From: Alopecurus myosuroides
Taxonomy: Eukaryota > Streptophyta > Magnoliopsida > Poales > Poaceae
Assembly (NCBI GenBank): GCA_028641055.1
Contig: CM054062.1
Location: 182,961,958 to 183,025,957 of the forward strand
Direction of reading: 5' to 3'
DNA length: 64,000 bases
The notes under the pieces are model-generated. The model did not search any database and had not been told where the DNA came from. It saw nothing but the letters and a program-made list of their open reading frames with translations. Positions 31,898-44,740 of this stretch are shown piece after piece (position 1 is the first letter of the stretch; each line of letters opens with the position of its first letter). The position numbers and the translations under genes are program-made.

Positions 31898-33421
31898 TTA
31901 TTGATATAGTCCCAACCATGACAGTCTCATATTCTTTGGATGGCTTTGGAATGGACAATAAAATTCTCCAATCTTGATGGTCTCAATATTTTCAATTGAA
32001 TTTAGACCATATTTCTTATCAACCTTCTTGAGAAAATAAACAGTGTGCTCTTTATCATTAACATTAAAAGTAACTTTTCCATGATTGCAATCAATAACAG
32101 CCCCTGCAGTATTAAGAAAAGGTCTTCCAAGAATAATAGACATATTATCATCTTCAGGCATTTCCAACACAACAAAGTCAGTTAATATCAGACACTTATT
32201 AGCAACTTGAACAGGAACATCCTCACATATACCCACATGAATAGCAATAGATTTATCAGCCATTTGCAAAGATATATCAGTTGGTATCAATTTTTCTAGG
32301 AGGAGTATTTTATAGAGAGTAAAAGGCATGACACTAACTCCAGCACCCAAATCACACAAAGCAGTTCTAACATAATTATTTTTAATAGAACAGGGAATAG
32401 TTGGTATACCATGATCTCCAAGCTTCTTAGGAACCTTGCCATTAAAAGAGTAATTAGCAAGCATAGTGGAAATTTCCTCATTAGGAATTTTCCTTTTGTT
32501 AGAGACAATATCTTTCATATATTTTGCATAAGGAGGCAATTTAATAGCATCAGTTAAAGGAATTTGCAAGAACAAAGGTTTCATCCATTCACAAAACTTA
32601 TCCTATTCTTCTTCTTCTTTTGATTTGTGTTTCTTATTAGGATACGGCATTGGTTTTTGTATCCAAGGTTCTCTCTCATTACCATGTTTATTAGCAACAA
32701 AATCTTCCTTAGTGTACTTTGTATTTTTAGTTTTCTTTTCAGGTTCCTCTTCAATTTCTTCTTTATCAAAAGCATTATTCTCTTCATTACCACTTTCAGT
32801 TTCAGCATCAGAGATAGATATAGTATTAGGATCTTTAGCAAGTTCAGAGGATTCTACAATAGTTTTATGTTTCTTCTTCTTTTTCTTCTTAGTATGAATA
32901 ACATTATTATTAGTTTGCTGAGAATCTTGTTAATTCTTTTAGGATGTCCCTCAGGATATAAAGGATCTTGTGTAGTAATTCCACTTCTAGTTCTTATTTC
33001 ATAAGCATGTTTTTCTTTAGAGGCATTAACTAGCAAATCTTTTTGCACTTTAGCAAGTTGATCAATTTGAGTTTGAACCATTTGAAAGTGTTTAAAAGGC
33101 ATTTAAACATCATTAGAGGTTCTTTCTATAATTCCCCTGAAAATTATCAATAGCTCTAGAGTTTTCCATTAGGTGATTTTGCACTCTCATTTAAAATTAT
33201 CTTGCTTAAGAACATAATTATCAAATTCATCTAAACACTGATCAGGAGGTTTATTATAGGGAATATCTCTATATCAAAATGTTGGAGAGAGTGTACCTCA
33301 GTGGTGGATGAGTGAGGGATTGGCTTACATAATTCTTCTATAGGTGGAAGATTCTTCACATCACCAGATTTAATACCCCTCTCTTTAAGAGATTTCTTGG
33401 CTTCTCTCATCACTTCATCAT
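31898..33421 (-). pseudogene. Sabrina-like gag C-terminus and aspartic protease, frameshifted
   Basis: This is the continuation of gag in several frames: KSLKERGIKSGDVKNLPP (33413-33231) and HFQMVQTQIDQLAKVQKDLL (33102-32854). A Lys/Glu-rich linker (32841-32581) follows, then a 228-codon protease frame (32584-31898). The protease active site reads LCDLGAGVSVMPF, an Athila-type DLGA motif, and the flap/C-terminal signature MSIILGRPFLNTAGAVIDC is intact. At least three frame changes and a stop near 33102 break the chain. The frame ends at 31898 without any RT. Confidence 0.8.
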
Positions 33422-34555
33422 TTATTCAATAATTCCCCTCTTCTTGGGTGTTGGTGTTGGTGTTGATACTCGAGTAGGGGTCGGCTCAGGCTCAACCATA
33501 GTCCAATCATCATGATTTTGGCTTATTTTAGCCATTAATTCCTCAGCTTCATCTGGAGTTCTTTGCCTAAAAACACAACCAGCACAACTATCCAGGTATG
33601 TCCTAGATTCAACAGTTAGTCCATTATAGAATATATCAAGAAGTTCATTATTTTCTAGCTTATGCCTAGGTGTAGCCCTAACTAAAGAACAGAACCTTGC
33701 CCAAGATACATGCAATTTCTCTCCTTCCAATTGCTTGAAATTAAATATATTTTGTAAAGCATCATGTTGAGCACTAGCAGGAAAATATTTCTGAAAGAAA
33801 GCATTAACCAAACCAATAGGACTATCAATAGATCCCGGAGACAAATTATTAGACAAAGTTTTAGCTTCATCTTTTAATGAGAAAGGGAATATTTTAGCAA
33901 CAAAGTAGGTACGTTCCTTAAGATCATCAGAGAATAAACTACTCAAAGAGGAGAGCTCATTCATATGTTTCATAGCACTTTCGTTTTCAGTACCACAAAA
34001 AGATTCTTTCTCAAGAATATATATATAAGATAAATCAAGAGAGAAATCATAATCCTTATCCCTAATATTAACGGGAGAAGTGGAAAACTTAGCATCAGGA
34101 GATAATTTATATTTAACAACACAACTTTCAATAAGACTTATAACAACATCTCTATCCTTCATAGCATGTATTTCAATAATAAGATCATCATTAAGTTCAA
34201 TATAGGAATCATCAAAATCATCACTAGGATTCTCTTTAAGCTCATGTGAAACGGCAGGAGTAACTGGATTTTTATCAGGAGTTTCAGTGTTTGCAATATT
34301 TTTAGCTTTAGCAATAGTAGAATCTAAGAAAGGACCAAGAGAACCACTCTCATCAAGAACAGTAGAAGCATCATCAAAAGTATCATAAGTATTTTCAGAT
34401 TCAGTAGAAGTAGAACGTGTAGCATGTGTATGTGGTGGTGTAAGAAGCTTACTCATAACAGACGACGAATCAAGAGCAACAGAGGTGTTCAGAGTCGTAC
34501 CTCTTCTTTTAGTGGATGGTAATATAGGAAACTTTCCATCACGAGTCTTACCCAT
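33422..34555 (-). pseudogene. Sabrina-like gag
   Basis: ATG 34555 (MGKTRDGKFPILP) is the first Met after the PBS; the longer frame into the LTR has no functional meaning. The open frame runs 377 codons with an acidic N-terminal third and a gag capsid core (FPFSLKDEAKTLSNNL, AFFQKYFPASAQHDALQNIF, WARFCSLVRATPRHKLENNE, ESRTYLDSCAGCVF). It ends at 33422 by a frame change, after which the same protein continues in other frames. Intact capsid could still assemble particles. The truncated C-terminus makes function doubtful. Confidence 0.8.
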
Positions 34556-34614
34556 GATGAATGATTGGCAGTAGATAATAGTACTCTCCGGTGAGCTCGC
34601 AAATAAAACTATGC

Positions 34615-34632
34615 TCCCCAGCAACAGCGCCA
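34615..34632 (-). other. Primer-binding site, tRNA-Asp type
   Basis: The minus strand reads TGGCGCTGTTGCTGGGGA, 11 bases inside the 5' LTR. It matches the tRNA-Asp-complementary PBS of Athila/Sabrina elements with two C-to-T differences. Confidence 0.8.
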
Positions 34633-34643
34633 GAAAATAGTCT

Positions 34644-36037
34644 TGATAACCCACAAGTATAGGGGATCGCAACATTCTTCGAGGGAAGTAAAACCCAAAT
34701 TTATTGATTCGACACAAGCGGAGCCAAAGAATATTTGCCGTAACAAGTTACTTGTCAATTCAGCTTCACCTGAAAGTGGACTTGATCGCAGTGGTTTATC
34801 AGTAGTAACAGTTTTATAGTAGCAGCGGTAGTGAAATAATAGCAGCAGTGAAATGAAAACAGCAGCAGTAGTGTTTGAAGTAAACATCGGGATTAAATAC
34901 TATAGGCATAGGGATAGATGAACGGTCGTTGCATGGATAAGATAGTTCATATAATAATCAAGACATGGGCATTGCAGATAAATAAGATAAAGCATCCAAG
35001 CACTAAGTAACCATAGGCATGTTTTCCGTAAATAGTCGTACGTGCTCGTAATGAGAACTTGCACAACATCTTTAGTCCTACCATCCCGTTTTCAGCGGGG
35101 CCTCAAGGGAACTACTGGTAATTAAGGTGTTCCTTTTAATAGAACACCGGAGCAAAGCATTAACACTCCGTGAACACATGTGATCCTCACATCATAGCCG
35201 TCCCCTCCGGTTGTCCCAATTTCTGTCACTTTGGGGCCTCGGGTTCCGGAGAACGATATGTGTAAACAACTTGAAGGTATGATCAAGAAACAATAATTAT
35301 CATCGTGATTCAATAACATGTTCAGATCTGAGATCATGGCACTCGGGCCCAAAGTGACAAGCATTAAGCATAACAAGTTGCACAATGTCAATAGAACTAA
35401 TAGAAGATACTAGGCACTATACCGCAACAATCACGGCATTATTACATGAACAATATCATCCAATCCCTACCATCCCCTTCAGCCTACAACGGGGGAATTA
35501 CTCACACGTGGATGAGGGAAACATGGATGGTCGATGGAGAGGCGTTGGTGATGACGATGGCGATGATCTCCTCCAATTCCCCGTCCCGGCAGGGTGCCAG
35601 AATGGAGTTTTTGAGTCCCAAAAAAGGATTCACGATGGCGGCGGAGCTACGGACTTCTTTCTGGAAAACGATCGAACCCCCTCGAGTTTTTAGGTTTCAG
35701 GGCATATGTAGTGGAAAGAGGAGCCCGAGGGGGTGCCCGAGGTGGGCTCACCATGCCCAGGCGTGGGCCCACCCTGGCCCCGCCTGGGGGTGGTGAGGGC
35801 ACCCCCTTGACCCTCTCCGACTCATCTTCTGGCTCCGGGAGTCTTCGGGTAAAATATGGACTTTCCCTTCGTTTGCGGGTATTTTCCTAAAAGTTGATTT
35901 TCTGCGCAAAAACGGGACACCAAAGTAATTCTGCTGAAAAAAACGTTAGTCCGTGTTAGTTGCATTCAAAACACAAAAGTTTAGAGGGAAAACATCAGCA
36001 AATTGTTCGGAAAAGTAGATACGTTTTTGACGTATCA
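34644..36037 (-). repeat. Sabrina-like 5' LTR (1394 bp)
   Basis: It begins TGATAACCCACAAG and ends GACGTATCA, is followed by TSD GCATG, and is homologous throughout to 26493-27835. Confidence 0.9.
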
Positions 36038-36804
36038 GCATGCAAGATCATAAATAACATAAGCATGAAGATAACATGATAGATTGATAATCAAAAGACA
36101 TAGAATTCAACATTCATCAGATCCCAGCAAATACAACATGTAGCATTACATAAAGATGATCTTGATCATGTTAGGCAACTCCCAAGATCTAAACATGAGG
36201 CACAAAGTGGATAGAACAACCATCTAGCTACTTCTATGGACCCGTAGTCCAGGGATGAACTACTGACGCATCACTTCAGAGGAGGGCATGGTGGTGTAGG
36301 TCCCTCCGGTGATGATTTCCCCCTCCGGCAGGGTGCTGGGGAGATCTCCAGAACCCTCGCGATATCGGGATGACGGTGACGGCGGCCTCGGGTGTTTCTC
36401 GGGTAAAAGCGGTATATCTCTAGGGTTTTTGCCTTGGGGGGATTAAATAGGCGAAAGGGCAAAGGGCGGTGGAGGCCTGGTGGCCCCACACCACCCCTCG
36501 GCGCGGCCAAGGGGGGGCGCCGCCCTATGGTGTGGGCCCCCTCCGGGTCTCCTCGGGACTCCGTGGAACCTCCGGGATTTCTAAGACTTTCGGGCTTCGA
36601 ATTTTCCAATTCTGAGAATATTTCCAGAACAACTTTTCGGAAACTAAAAACAGCAGAAAACCGGGAACTGACTCTGTGGAATCTTGTCAATAAGTTAGTC
36701 CAGAAAATAGATAAAAATGGCATAAAGTGTATATGAAACAAGTGGCAAACAACATGAAAACAACATGGAACATCAGAAATTAAGGATACCTTTATGACGT
36801 ATCA
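36038..36804 (-). repeat. Athila-like LTR A1, right piece
   Basis: This continues 26174-26492 after the nested element; the first five bases GCATG are the TSD copy. It ends with GACGTATCA, the reverse of the TGATACGTC start typical of these LTRs. It contains the GC-rich promoter/leader area about 36270-36560. Confidence 0.8.
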
Positions 36805-37051
36805 CACGCGCATCAACAACCTCACTGTTTAGTTGGGTCAAAGTATCTTGGTTGTGTTGTGTGCAGATTCCACGTTGCTGCTGAGCCTGGTAGTGCGCCA
36901 TGCCAACATCATCTGTCAACAACCTTCAGAAGTGATAGCTTCATTTTACTGGTCGATTTAACCTTGGTTTCTTTCTAAGGGAAATTTGTTGCTGCGCCCT
37001 TCATATCTTCCTATTGGGGTCTCCCAACGAACGTGTGTTCTCATGTCATCA
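36805..37051 (+). repeat. Opposite-strand fragment of an Athila-like LTR 3' end
   Basis: This sequence (CAACCTCACTG ... CCCAACGAACGTGTG ... TCATCA) is the last 235 bp of an LTR of the same family as the solo LTR at 57502-59107, in + orientation. It directly abuts LTR A1, which is in minus orientation. Confidence 0.7.
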
Positions 37052-38305
37052 AGTGCTCCTATTGTTGTAAAAAATTCTAAAAATATATTTATGATTTTCA
37101 GAAAATTCTGAAAAGAAAATCTAGGTCTAGCCAGGGTGTATCCTACAAACAAGAAAAAATCAATTCAAAATACTATGTATTTCAAACTACGTAAAAAAAA
37201 GTCTAGATTCAAGTATGACTATTTCAAATATCTAAATTTAATCATATTTTATCATTTTTGTGTAGTCCATAATACTTTATATTTGAAATTGGGAATTTGC
37301 AGGTTTGTTGGATACACTATTTACTACATCCAATTTTTCCCATAATGTTTTGAAATTTGAAAATATATATTTCGAATGTTTTAAATCGGCAAGAGCACCG
37401 GTGCCCACGGGCACACAATACTTTCTACTATATAGGTTACTTGTGAGAAAGCCTATTTTCGAGGTGACGTGGACGCGGCCACCCGATGACGTGCCTGCCT
37501 CCTCATGGTCCCACCACTCCTCTTTCACCTTATCCCTCTTTGTCTTCCCTTTTCTTTCCTGAACACCTTTTCTATCCCCACTTTTGTTCGACGCCATGAA
37601 TCAATATTTGCTCGGCCATACATGAGACGGCGTTAGCGACACTATCGCTACAGGGGGGGATCCGCGACAGACAAGACGTCGTCGAGGATGGAGCGAGCCG
37701 CCGTCGAGAAATAAACTTAACATCGAGGGTGGGGGTGCATCAACAATGGATACGACCCGGATGTCGGTGGAACTTCGAGATAAGGCTGAGGGCGGCGGAG
37801 GACTAGGAGACCAAGATTCGAGGAGGGCGGTGCAGGGGCGATCGCGGTAGCATCACCGACAGCGAGCGGCGGTCGTAGACGGCCCGACCGTCGGTGTTTG
37901 TGGGGGTGAAGCTGGTCTGGAGTTTGGCACCGGTTCTATTATGGCGGGAGAGGGCCCCCTTGTCCTTTTCATCATCTGTCTCTCTGGTATGACTGGTTCC
38001 GACATTTATTGGTGCTACAACGCGGGTCGTAAAATCAACTCGGTGGACGGGTGACCGTCAGATAGCAATGTTCGTTACTAATACTCGTAGTAGCCAGCGT
38101 TTAGCGGCTCCTCGCCCATAGAGTCCATAGATGGGTTGACAACGGTTTGGCCCATCGCCAAGTACAACATTTTTATTTTTATCAATCCCGACAATAGTTA
38201 AGAACTAAGAAAATTTATATAAACTGTTTCATAATTATGATATATTTCATTTGAAAAATATGATAAAAGTTTACATATTTATTATTATTCTTTTATCTGG
38301 TACAA
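37052..38305. other. Unclassified stretch, AT-rich then GC-rich
   Basis: 37052-37380 is AT-rich with no recognisable terminal repeats. 37385-38110 is GC-rich, with CTATATAGG at 37429-37437 and short ATG-started frames that end quickly. 38160-38300 is AT-rich again. No protein family is recognisable. It is the only sizeable segment that does not match another part of the window. Confidence 0.45.
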
Positions 38306-39927
38306 TGATGGCGTGATCACATGTTCGTTGGGAGACCGCAAGAGGAAGGTATGATGAGTATAGCAGCAAGTTTTTTCCTCAGTAGGAAACCTAGGTTTAA
38401 TCGGACCAGTAGGAGAAAGAAATCACTTCTGAAGGTTGTTGACATCTGATGTTGGCATGGCGCACTACCAGACTCAGCAACAACGTGGAATCTACACACA
38501 AGACAACCAAGATACTTTTCCCTAACGAAACAGTGAGGTTGTCAATCTCACCAGTCTTGCTGAAAACAAAGGATTAGACGTATAGTGTGGAAAATGATGT
38601 TTGTTTGTAATGAATGAAATGAGAACAGTGTTTGCAGTGAAAAAGAACATTGTTTGCAGTAGGTTGTATTATCAGTGTATAAGAATGGACCGGGGTCCAT
38701 AGTTCACTAGTGGTGTCTCTCCAGGCAGATAAATAACACTCTGGGTGAACAAATTACATCTGGGCAACTGACAAATAGATAATGCACCGTCATGCATATA
38801 TATGACATGATGACTACTATGATATTCATTTGGGCATTACAACATGATACATAGACCGTTATACAACTACATCTATGACTAATAATCCACCCTCAGGACG
38901 TCATTCGAGCAAACTTTGGGTATTAAGTTGGAAGCAAAAAATTATTGCATTAAGTAAAGTGCCTAATGTAAACAACACAATTGTCCTTAGACAAAGCATT
39001 GATGTTTTACCCCTAGTGGCAGCAGCACATCCACAATCTTAGAAGTTACTTTTACTCTCCCAGATTACTGGAGGCATGAACCCACTAACGAGCATAAATA
39101 CTCTCTCTTGGAGTCACAAGCATCTACTTGGCCAGAGCATCTACTAGCAACGGAGTGCATTCAAGATCACAAATAACATATATGATAGATCAATAATCAA
39201 CTTGAAATAGTATTCAATATTCATCGAATCCCAGCAAACACAACATGTAGCATTACAATAAGATGACCTTGATCATGTTAGAGGCAGCTCACAAGATCTA
39301 AACATGATGGCACAAATAGGAGAAGACAACCATCTAGCTAATTCTATGGACCCGTAGTCCATGGATGAACTACTCACACATCACTCCAGAGGTAGGCATG
39401 GTGATGAAGAGCCCTTCGGTGATGATTCCCCTCTCTAACAAGGTGCCGGGAAGAGCTTCAGAACCCTCCCGAACTAGTGTTGGCGACGACGACGGCTGCG
39501 GAACTTTTCGTGGATGGATGCTAGGGTACTTAGGGTTTTTCCAAGGAAGGCGATATATAGGCACAAGGGCGATGTCAGTGGGCAACCAGGGGGCCCACAC
39601 CATGTGGCCACGCAACCAAGGGGGGTGTCGCGCCGCCACCTTGTCTGGCTCCCTCCCAGGCCTCCTTCAAGTCTCCTTTGGACTCCGTGTACGTGATACA
39701 AAAATAGGACTTCAGCTTTTGTTTCGCTCAATTCCGAGAATATTTCCAGAACAACTTTTCTCAAATAAAAAAACACCAGAAAACATGTGCTGGCACAGTG
39801 GCATCTTGTCAATAGGTTAGTCCCATAAAATGCATAAAAATGCTATGAAGTGTATAGAAAACATGTAGCAATTGGCATAATATCAACATGAAACATAAAA
39901 AATTATAGATACGTTGGAGATGTATCA
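38306..39927 (-). repeat. Athila-like LTR L1
   Basis: 1622 bp, + strand reading TGATGGCGTG...ATGTATCA. The left flank is TACAA. It is homologous to L2, L3 and the solo LTR. Confidence 0.85.
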
Positions 39928-40077
39928 AGCATTCCAAAGCTTAGTTGTACTCGTCCTCGAGTAGGTAAGAAGATAACAACAAAATAATTTCTAAGGTGAC
40001 ATGTGGTGTGTAGTTGACAGGAGGATGCTTGCTCTTAAGACTTTGAAATCCCCGGCAACCGTGCCCGAAAACTTTCC
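39928..40077 (-). other. Collapsed internal region (150 bp) with degenerate PBS
   Basis: The left half equals the 3' internal end (AGCATTCCAAAGCTTAG, as after L2). The right half equals the PBS-proximal end (GTGGTGTGTAGTTGACAGGA, as before L3). The PBS at 40049-40066 has three mismatches. All coding sequence is deleted. Confidence 0.75.
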
Positions 40078-41679
40078 TGATGGCGGGTAAACACACGCTC
40101 GTTGGGAGACCCCAAGTGTAAGGTATGAAGAGTACAACAACTAGTTTTCTCTCAGAAAGAAACCAAAGTTTAATCAGCCAGTAGGAGAAAAAATCACTTC
40201 TGAAGGTTGATGACAACTGAAGTTGGCAGGGCGCACTACCAGGCTTAGCAGCACCGTGGAATGTGCACAACACAACCAAAATACTTTGCCCCAACAAAAT
40301 AGTGAGGTTGTCAATCTCACTTGTTTTGCTAACACAAACGATTAGATGTATAGTGTGGAAAATAATACTTGTTTGCAGTAAATGAAAAGAGAACAATGAT
40401 GGTAGTGAATGAGAGGAAAACAATGATTGCAGTAAAGAAAATAGTGTTTGCAGTGGTTGTATTATCAGTGTAAAAGAATGGACCGGGGTCCATAGTTCAC
40501 TAGTGGTGTCTCTCCGTAAAAGGTACATAACATGCTGGGTACACAAATTACAGCTAGGAAATTGACAGTTACAAAGGCTGCACCGTAGTGCATATGCATA
40601 ACATGATGATTACTATGTGATTCATGCGGGAATTACAACATAATTCATAGACATCTATCACTAATAATCCACCCTCGAAGCGTCATCCAATCAAACCTCG
40701 GGTATTATGTTGCAAGAAACAAATTATTGCCTTTAGTAAGGTGTGTAATGTAAATAATGAAAACATTGTTGTTTTGTACCTAATGGCAACAACACATCCC
40801 ACATCCGTTATGTTTCTATCACTCGAGCGTGAATGAAAGGGAGACATGAACCAACTATCGAGCATAAATACTCCCTCTTGGAGTTAAAAGTATCAACTTC
40901 GCCAGAGCATCTACTAGTAACGGAGAGCATGCAAGATCATAAATAACATAAACATGATAGATTGATAATCACAGGACATAGCATTCAATATTCATCACAT
41001 CCCAGCAAACACAACATGTAGCATTACAAACAGATGATCTTGATCATGTTAGGCGGCTCACAAGATCTAAACATGAGGCATAAAGAGGAGAAGACAATCA
41101 TCTAGCTAACGCTATGGACCCGTAGTCCAAGGATGAACTACTCACGCATCACTCCGGAGGCAGGCATGGTGATGAAGAGCCCTTCGGTGATGAATCCCCC
41201 TCCCGGCAGGGTGCCGGGGAGAGCTTCAGAACCCTCCTGAACTAGGGTTGACGATGATGGAGTCTACAGAACTTTTCGTGGATGGAAGCTCGGGTATTTA
41301 GGGTGAACCCAAGGAGGAGCTTAAATAGGCGAAAGGGAAACATCGGTGGGCAGCCAGGGAGCCACACCACCTGGTGGCGCGGCCAAGGGAGGGTGCCACC
41401 CTATGGTGTGGTGGCTCCAGAGGCCCTCTCCGGACTCCGTGTACGTGACAGATTTCTAAGACACTGGGATTTTGTTTCGTCCAATTCAGAGAATATTTCT
41501 AGAACAACTATTCTAAAACAAAAAATAGAAGAAAACAGGAACTGTCTCTGTGGCATCTTGTTAATAGGTTAGTCCCAGGAAATCCATAAAAATGATGTAG
41601 AGTGTATAGAAAAAATGTAGCATATGGCATGAAAACAACATGAAACATCAGAAATTATAGATACGTTGGAGACATATCA
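40078..41679 (-). repeat. Athila-like LTR L2
   Basis: 1602 bp, TGATGGCGGG...GACATATCA on the + strand. It has a minus-strand TATTTAA at 41321-41327 in the promoter position. Confidence 0.85.
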
Positions 41680-44109
41680 AGCATTCCCAAGCTTGGTTCT
41701 ACTCGTCCTCGAGTAGGTAAAACGATAATAACAAAATAATTTCTGAGGTGGCATGCTTCCAACATAAACTTGATCATCAAATTTGTAAAAGCATTTGTAA
41801 GCTGAGATCATAGTACTCTAAACATAGGCATGATAGATATAATTCTAAAAATGAAACTTAGAAACCAGTTCACTTGAAAGTTATACGTTTGTTTGAAACA
41901 TAAAGAAAACATAGCAAAGTGGTATTTCGCTTGTCCTTTAAAGTGGGGCGAAATATAAATGCCAGGACACCTTCAAAGTTCAAGTGGATGACTAGAAACA
42001 TATAATTTGAGAACAAATAATAACATATCATGAATCAATTAATAATAATATTTTGGACTGATACACATTAAACTCAGAATGACAACTACGCCCTCGTAAT
42101 TGTGCATAAAGTTAGAAGATGGAGTCTCAACATAAAAGTAAAAGAAAGGCCTTTCGCAGAGGGAAGCAAGGATTAACTCATGTCCTAGACTTCACAAGAG
42201 CGGCTTCCATTGAAGGACGCAACTGGGACCGAAGGTCATCCCTGTTCTTTTTTGTTTACACAATTATGCTTTCACTGACAAACTAGGGGGGGGGGAATAG
42301 TGAAGAGAATTTAATAGTAACCAATTTTGGGAATGGGCACCCCGCTGCCAGCTCTTCCATCAATTTGGATAAGCGGATGTGCCACTAGTCCAGGTGTGTA
42401 AAGTCCAATCAACAAGTGAGATAAATATTATCTATTTATGTCCTCATGAGCTAAAACAAGAACATAAAACAGGTATAATTTTGAAGGTTTTAAAGGTAGC
42501 ACATGAGAAATTTACTTGGAGTGGCGGTTAAATTCCACATGTAGGTAGGTATGGTGGACACATTTGTCAAACTTTGGTTCTTGGGAGTTGGATGCACGAG
42601 TAGATCTCATACTCAGTACGGGTGGAGGCTAGCAAAAGACTGGGAGCGACAAATTGAGAGAGCAATAATGGCCATAATCATGCATAGCGACAAAAACATT
42701 ATTAATTAAAGCATAAATGGTATTACAAGTAAAAAACTGAATGATCATAGAGGCTAAAGGTGACTGGTTTGTAGTCATAACATGGTGTAAGCATGCGCCA
42801 AGTCAACCAAATAAAGCATTCAAAGGGGAATACCACAATATTATACTTCAATGTGATAAAAACAACTCATGATTCTTTCAATGGCACATTAAGCACTCTC
42901 AGATATTTGGGACAAGTCATGCCACAATAATAACTACTAAGCATAGAATTAGAATAACATCCAACATGACATGATAAAGTCTAGCCACGGTCTAAACAAG
43001 CTTCTTTTTGTACCGTTATAAGCATGAAATATTTTACTACTTTCCAACACCAATCATTTCAATCTAAACAAAAACTCTCCAAAATATATATCAAAGAAAC
43101 AAGAGAGTACCACTACTACTCTACTAAAACTAACAACTCTGAATAAGAGATGCATGACAAACAGGATCAAACAAGGATTTGCAGCAGCTTTAAGAAAAAC
43201 TAAAAATACGAGTATGATGGAAAACGAGTATTCATATGAAAAAGCGGAGCGTGTCTCTCTCCCACACAAGAATGCTGGGTTACAAATAAGTTTATTGCAG
43301 CAAATAAACAAAACAAAATAAAGCAAAAACAAACAAACGCTCCAAGTAAAATGCAGATGATGTGACCGAATAAAAATATAGTTTCACTAGAAGTGACTTG
43401 ATCAGTTGCTGATGAAGAAGGGGATGTCTTGGGTATTCCCAAGCTTAGAAGCTTGAGTCTTCTTGGATTTTTTTGGGATGAACCATGGGGGGGGGGTCCC
43501 CAAGCTTAGGCTTTTCACTCTTCTTGATCACATTATATTATCCTCTTCTCTTGACCCTTGAAAAATTCCTTCACACCAAACTCAAAGTAATTCTCATTAG
43601 AGGGTTTGTGCACAATCAAAAACTCACATGTTCTCCTTGGAAAAAAATCATTATTAATATTTTTTTAAACATTATCTATAGCCGCTGATGTCTTGTGGAG
43701 CAAAGAATCCACTCAAGACAGTAAAAGAGAGAATGCAAGTAAAAAAGGCAGAATCTGTCAAAACCAGAACAGTCTGTAAAGCTGAATTTTTTCCAGGCAC
43801 TTAAGTTGCTCAAATCGAAAAACCCAGAACTAGAAAAAGTTTCGTAAATAGCTGAGGATTAAGCACAAAAATTGGCAGGTCATTTTGATCTTTCTGTGAA
43901 TTTATACGAATTTAACAGTGGACAGCGGAAATATGTTTTTTGCGCAGAAATCCAAATCTAACTTCAACTTTCACTAGAGACTTTACTTGGCACAACAAAT
44001 GCGAGAAAATAAAGATACAAAGGAGTTTCTACAGAAGTACAAAAACACCTTGACTCAAAGAAAACAGAAGAAAACATTGCAAAAAATAAAAACATGGGTT
44101 ATCTCCCAA
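41680..44109. other. Non-coding 3' internal region of tandem unit 2
   Basis: AT-rich sequence homologous in patches to 57085-57501 and 59113-61080 (for example AAAAGCGGAGCGTGTCTC at 43240 and 60209). No gene is supported. A long G run (10 G) at 43487-43496 precedes a CCCCAAGCTTAGGCTTTT motif. Confidence 0.65.
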
Positions 44110-44740
44110 GAAGTGCTTTTCTTTAATGCCTTTTAGCTAGGCCCAGAAAACAAGAATCAAGTATTTTCAAGTGAATAAGCATCCAAATTGAGACCCGAAA
44201 CCTCCTCAAAAATGCATTGTATTTTATCTATATAAGCTTCAGATGTGCCTTCCTCAACACTTTTAGGTTTGCTACCTTCATAAAATTGGTTTTCAGGAAC
44301 AATCCAATCAAAAAAATTCTCTAAAGCTTCATTCATTGCTACTAGTTTAAAAGGAATTGGTATTTTGATTTCCTCCTTGTTTTTAGGTTCAGTTTTGTAT
44401 AGTCATTCAAGAGAAACAATAACATCTACACATGAGCCTAGCGTCTTAAAACGATCAAAAACTTTCCTAGCTTCTATAGCAACATCACCAAATCTTGAAG
44501 CAAAGTTTCCAGGATAAAATCCCTCTTTTCAGTGTCCTCAACATCATTTAGTTTAATAAACATTTGCTGAATTAGGGGTTAATATTAACAAACCTAGCCT
44601 CTAACATGTGAACTAAAGAAGCTGCAGTAGTTTCGTAATTGGGAGCAAGTTCTACTATGGATTTATCCTCAAAATCTTTATTCTTGCTAACATGATTAAA
44701 GAATTCTTCAATATTATCCTTTCCAATTATAGAACCACTA
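44110..44740 (-). pseudogene. First ORF of tandem unit 2, decayed and cut by element C
   Basis: The first ORF after the PBS of unit 2 begins at ATG 55187 (MLLPKFTVKDLS) on the far side of the nested element. It resumes here in phase (SIIGKDNIEEFFNHVSKNKD ... ETTAASLVHMLEARFVNINP) until a stop at 44572. Further open stretches follow to about 44165 (ALENFFDWIVPENQFYEGSK). I do not recognise a family. It is not the gag-like ORF found in unit 3. Position after the PBS suggests a gag-position protein. Confidence 0.5.
44736..44740. repeat. TSD of element C, left copy (CACTA)
   Basis: It matches 55142-55146. Confidence 0.9.

Larger units (their letters stand above)
26493..36037 (-). mobile_element. 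Sabrina-like Athila retrotransposon lacking RT, RNase H and integrase
   Basis: A 9.5-kb minus-oriented element with LTRs 26493-27835 and 34644-36037, TSD GCATG, a tRNA-Asp-type PBS at 34615-34632 and a polypurine tract at 27836-27845. It encodes gag and protease (34555 to 31898) and an Athila ORF1/env-position ORF (30920 to 29797). No RT, RNase H or integrase motif is present between them. The LTR ends, tRNA-Asp PBS and gag/protease sequence resemble the abundant Triticeae family Sabrina (recognised from memory, not by search). It must depend on enzymes supplied by other elements. Confidence 0.85.
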
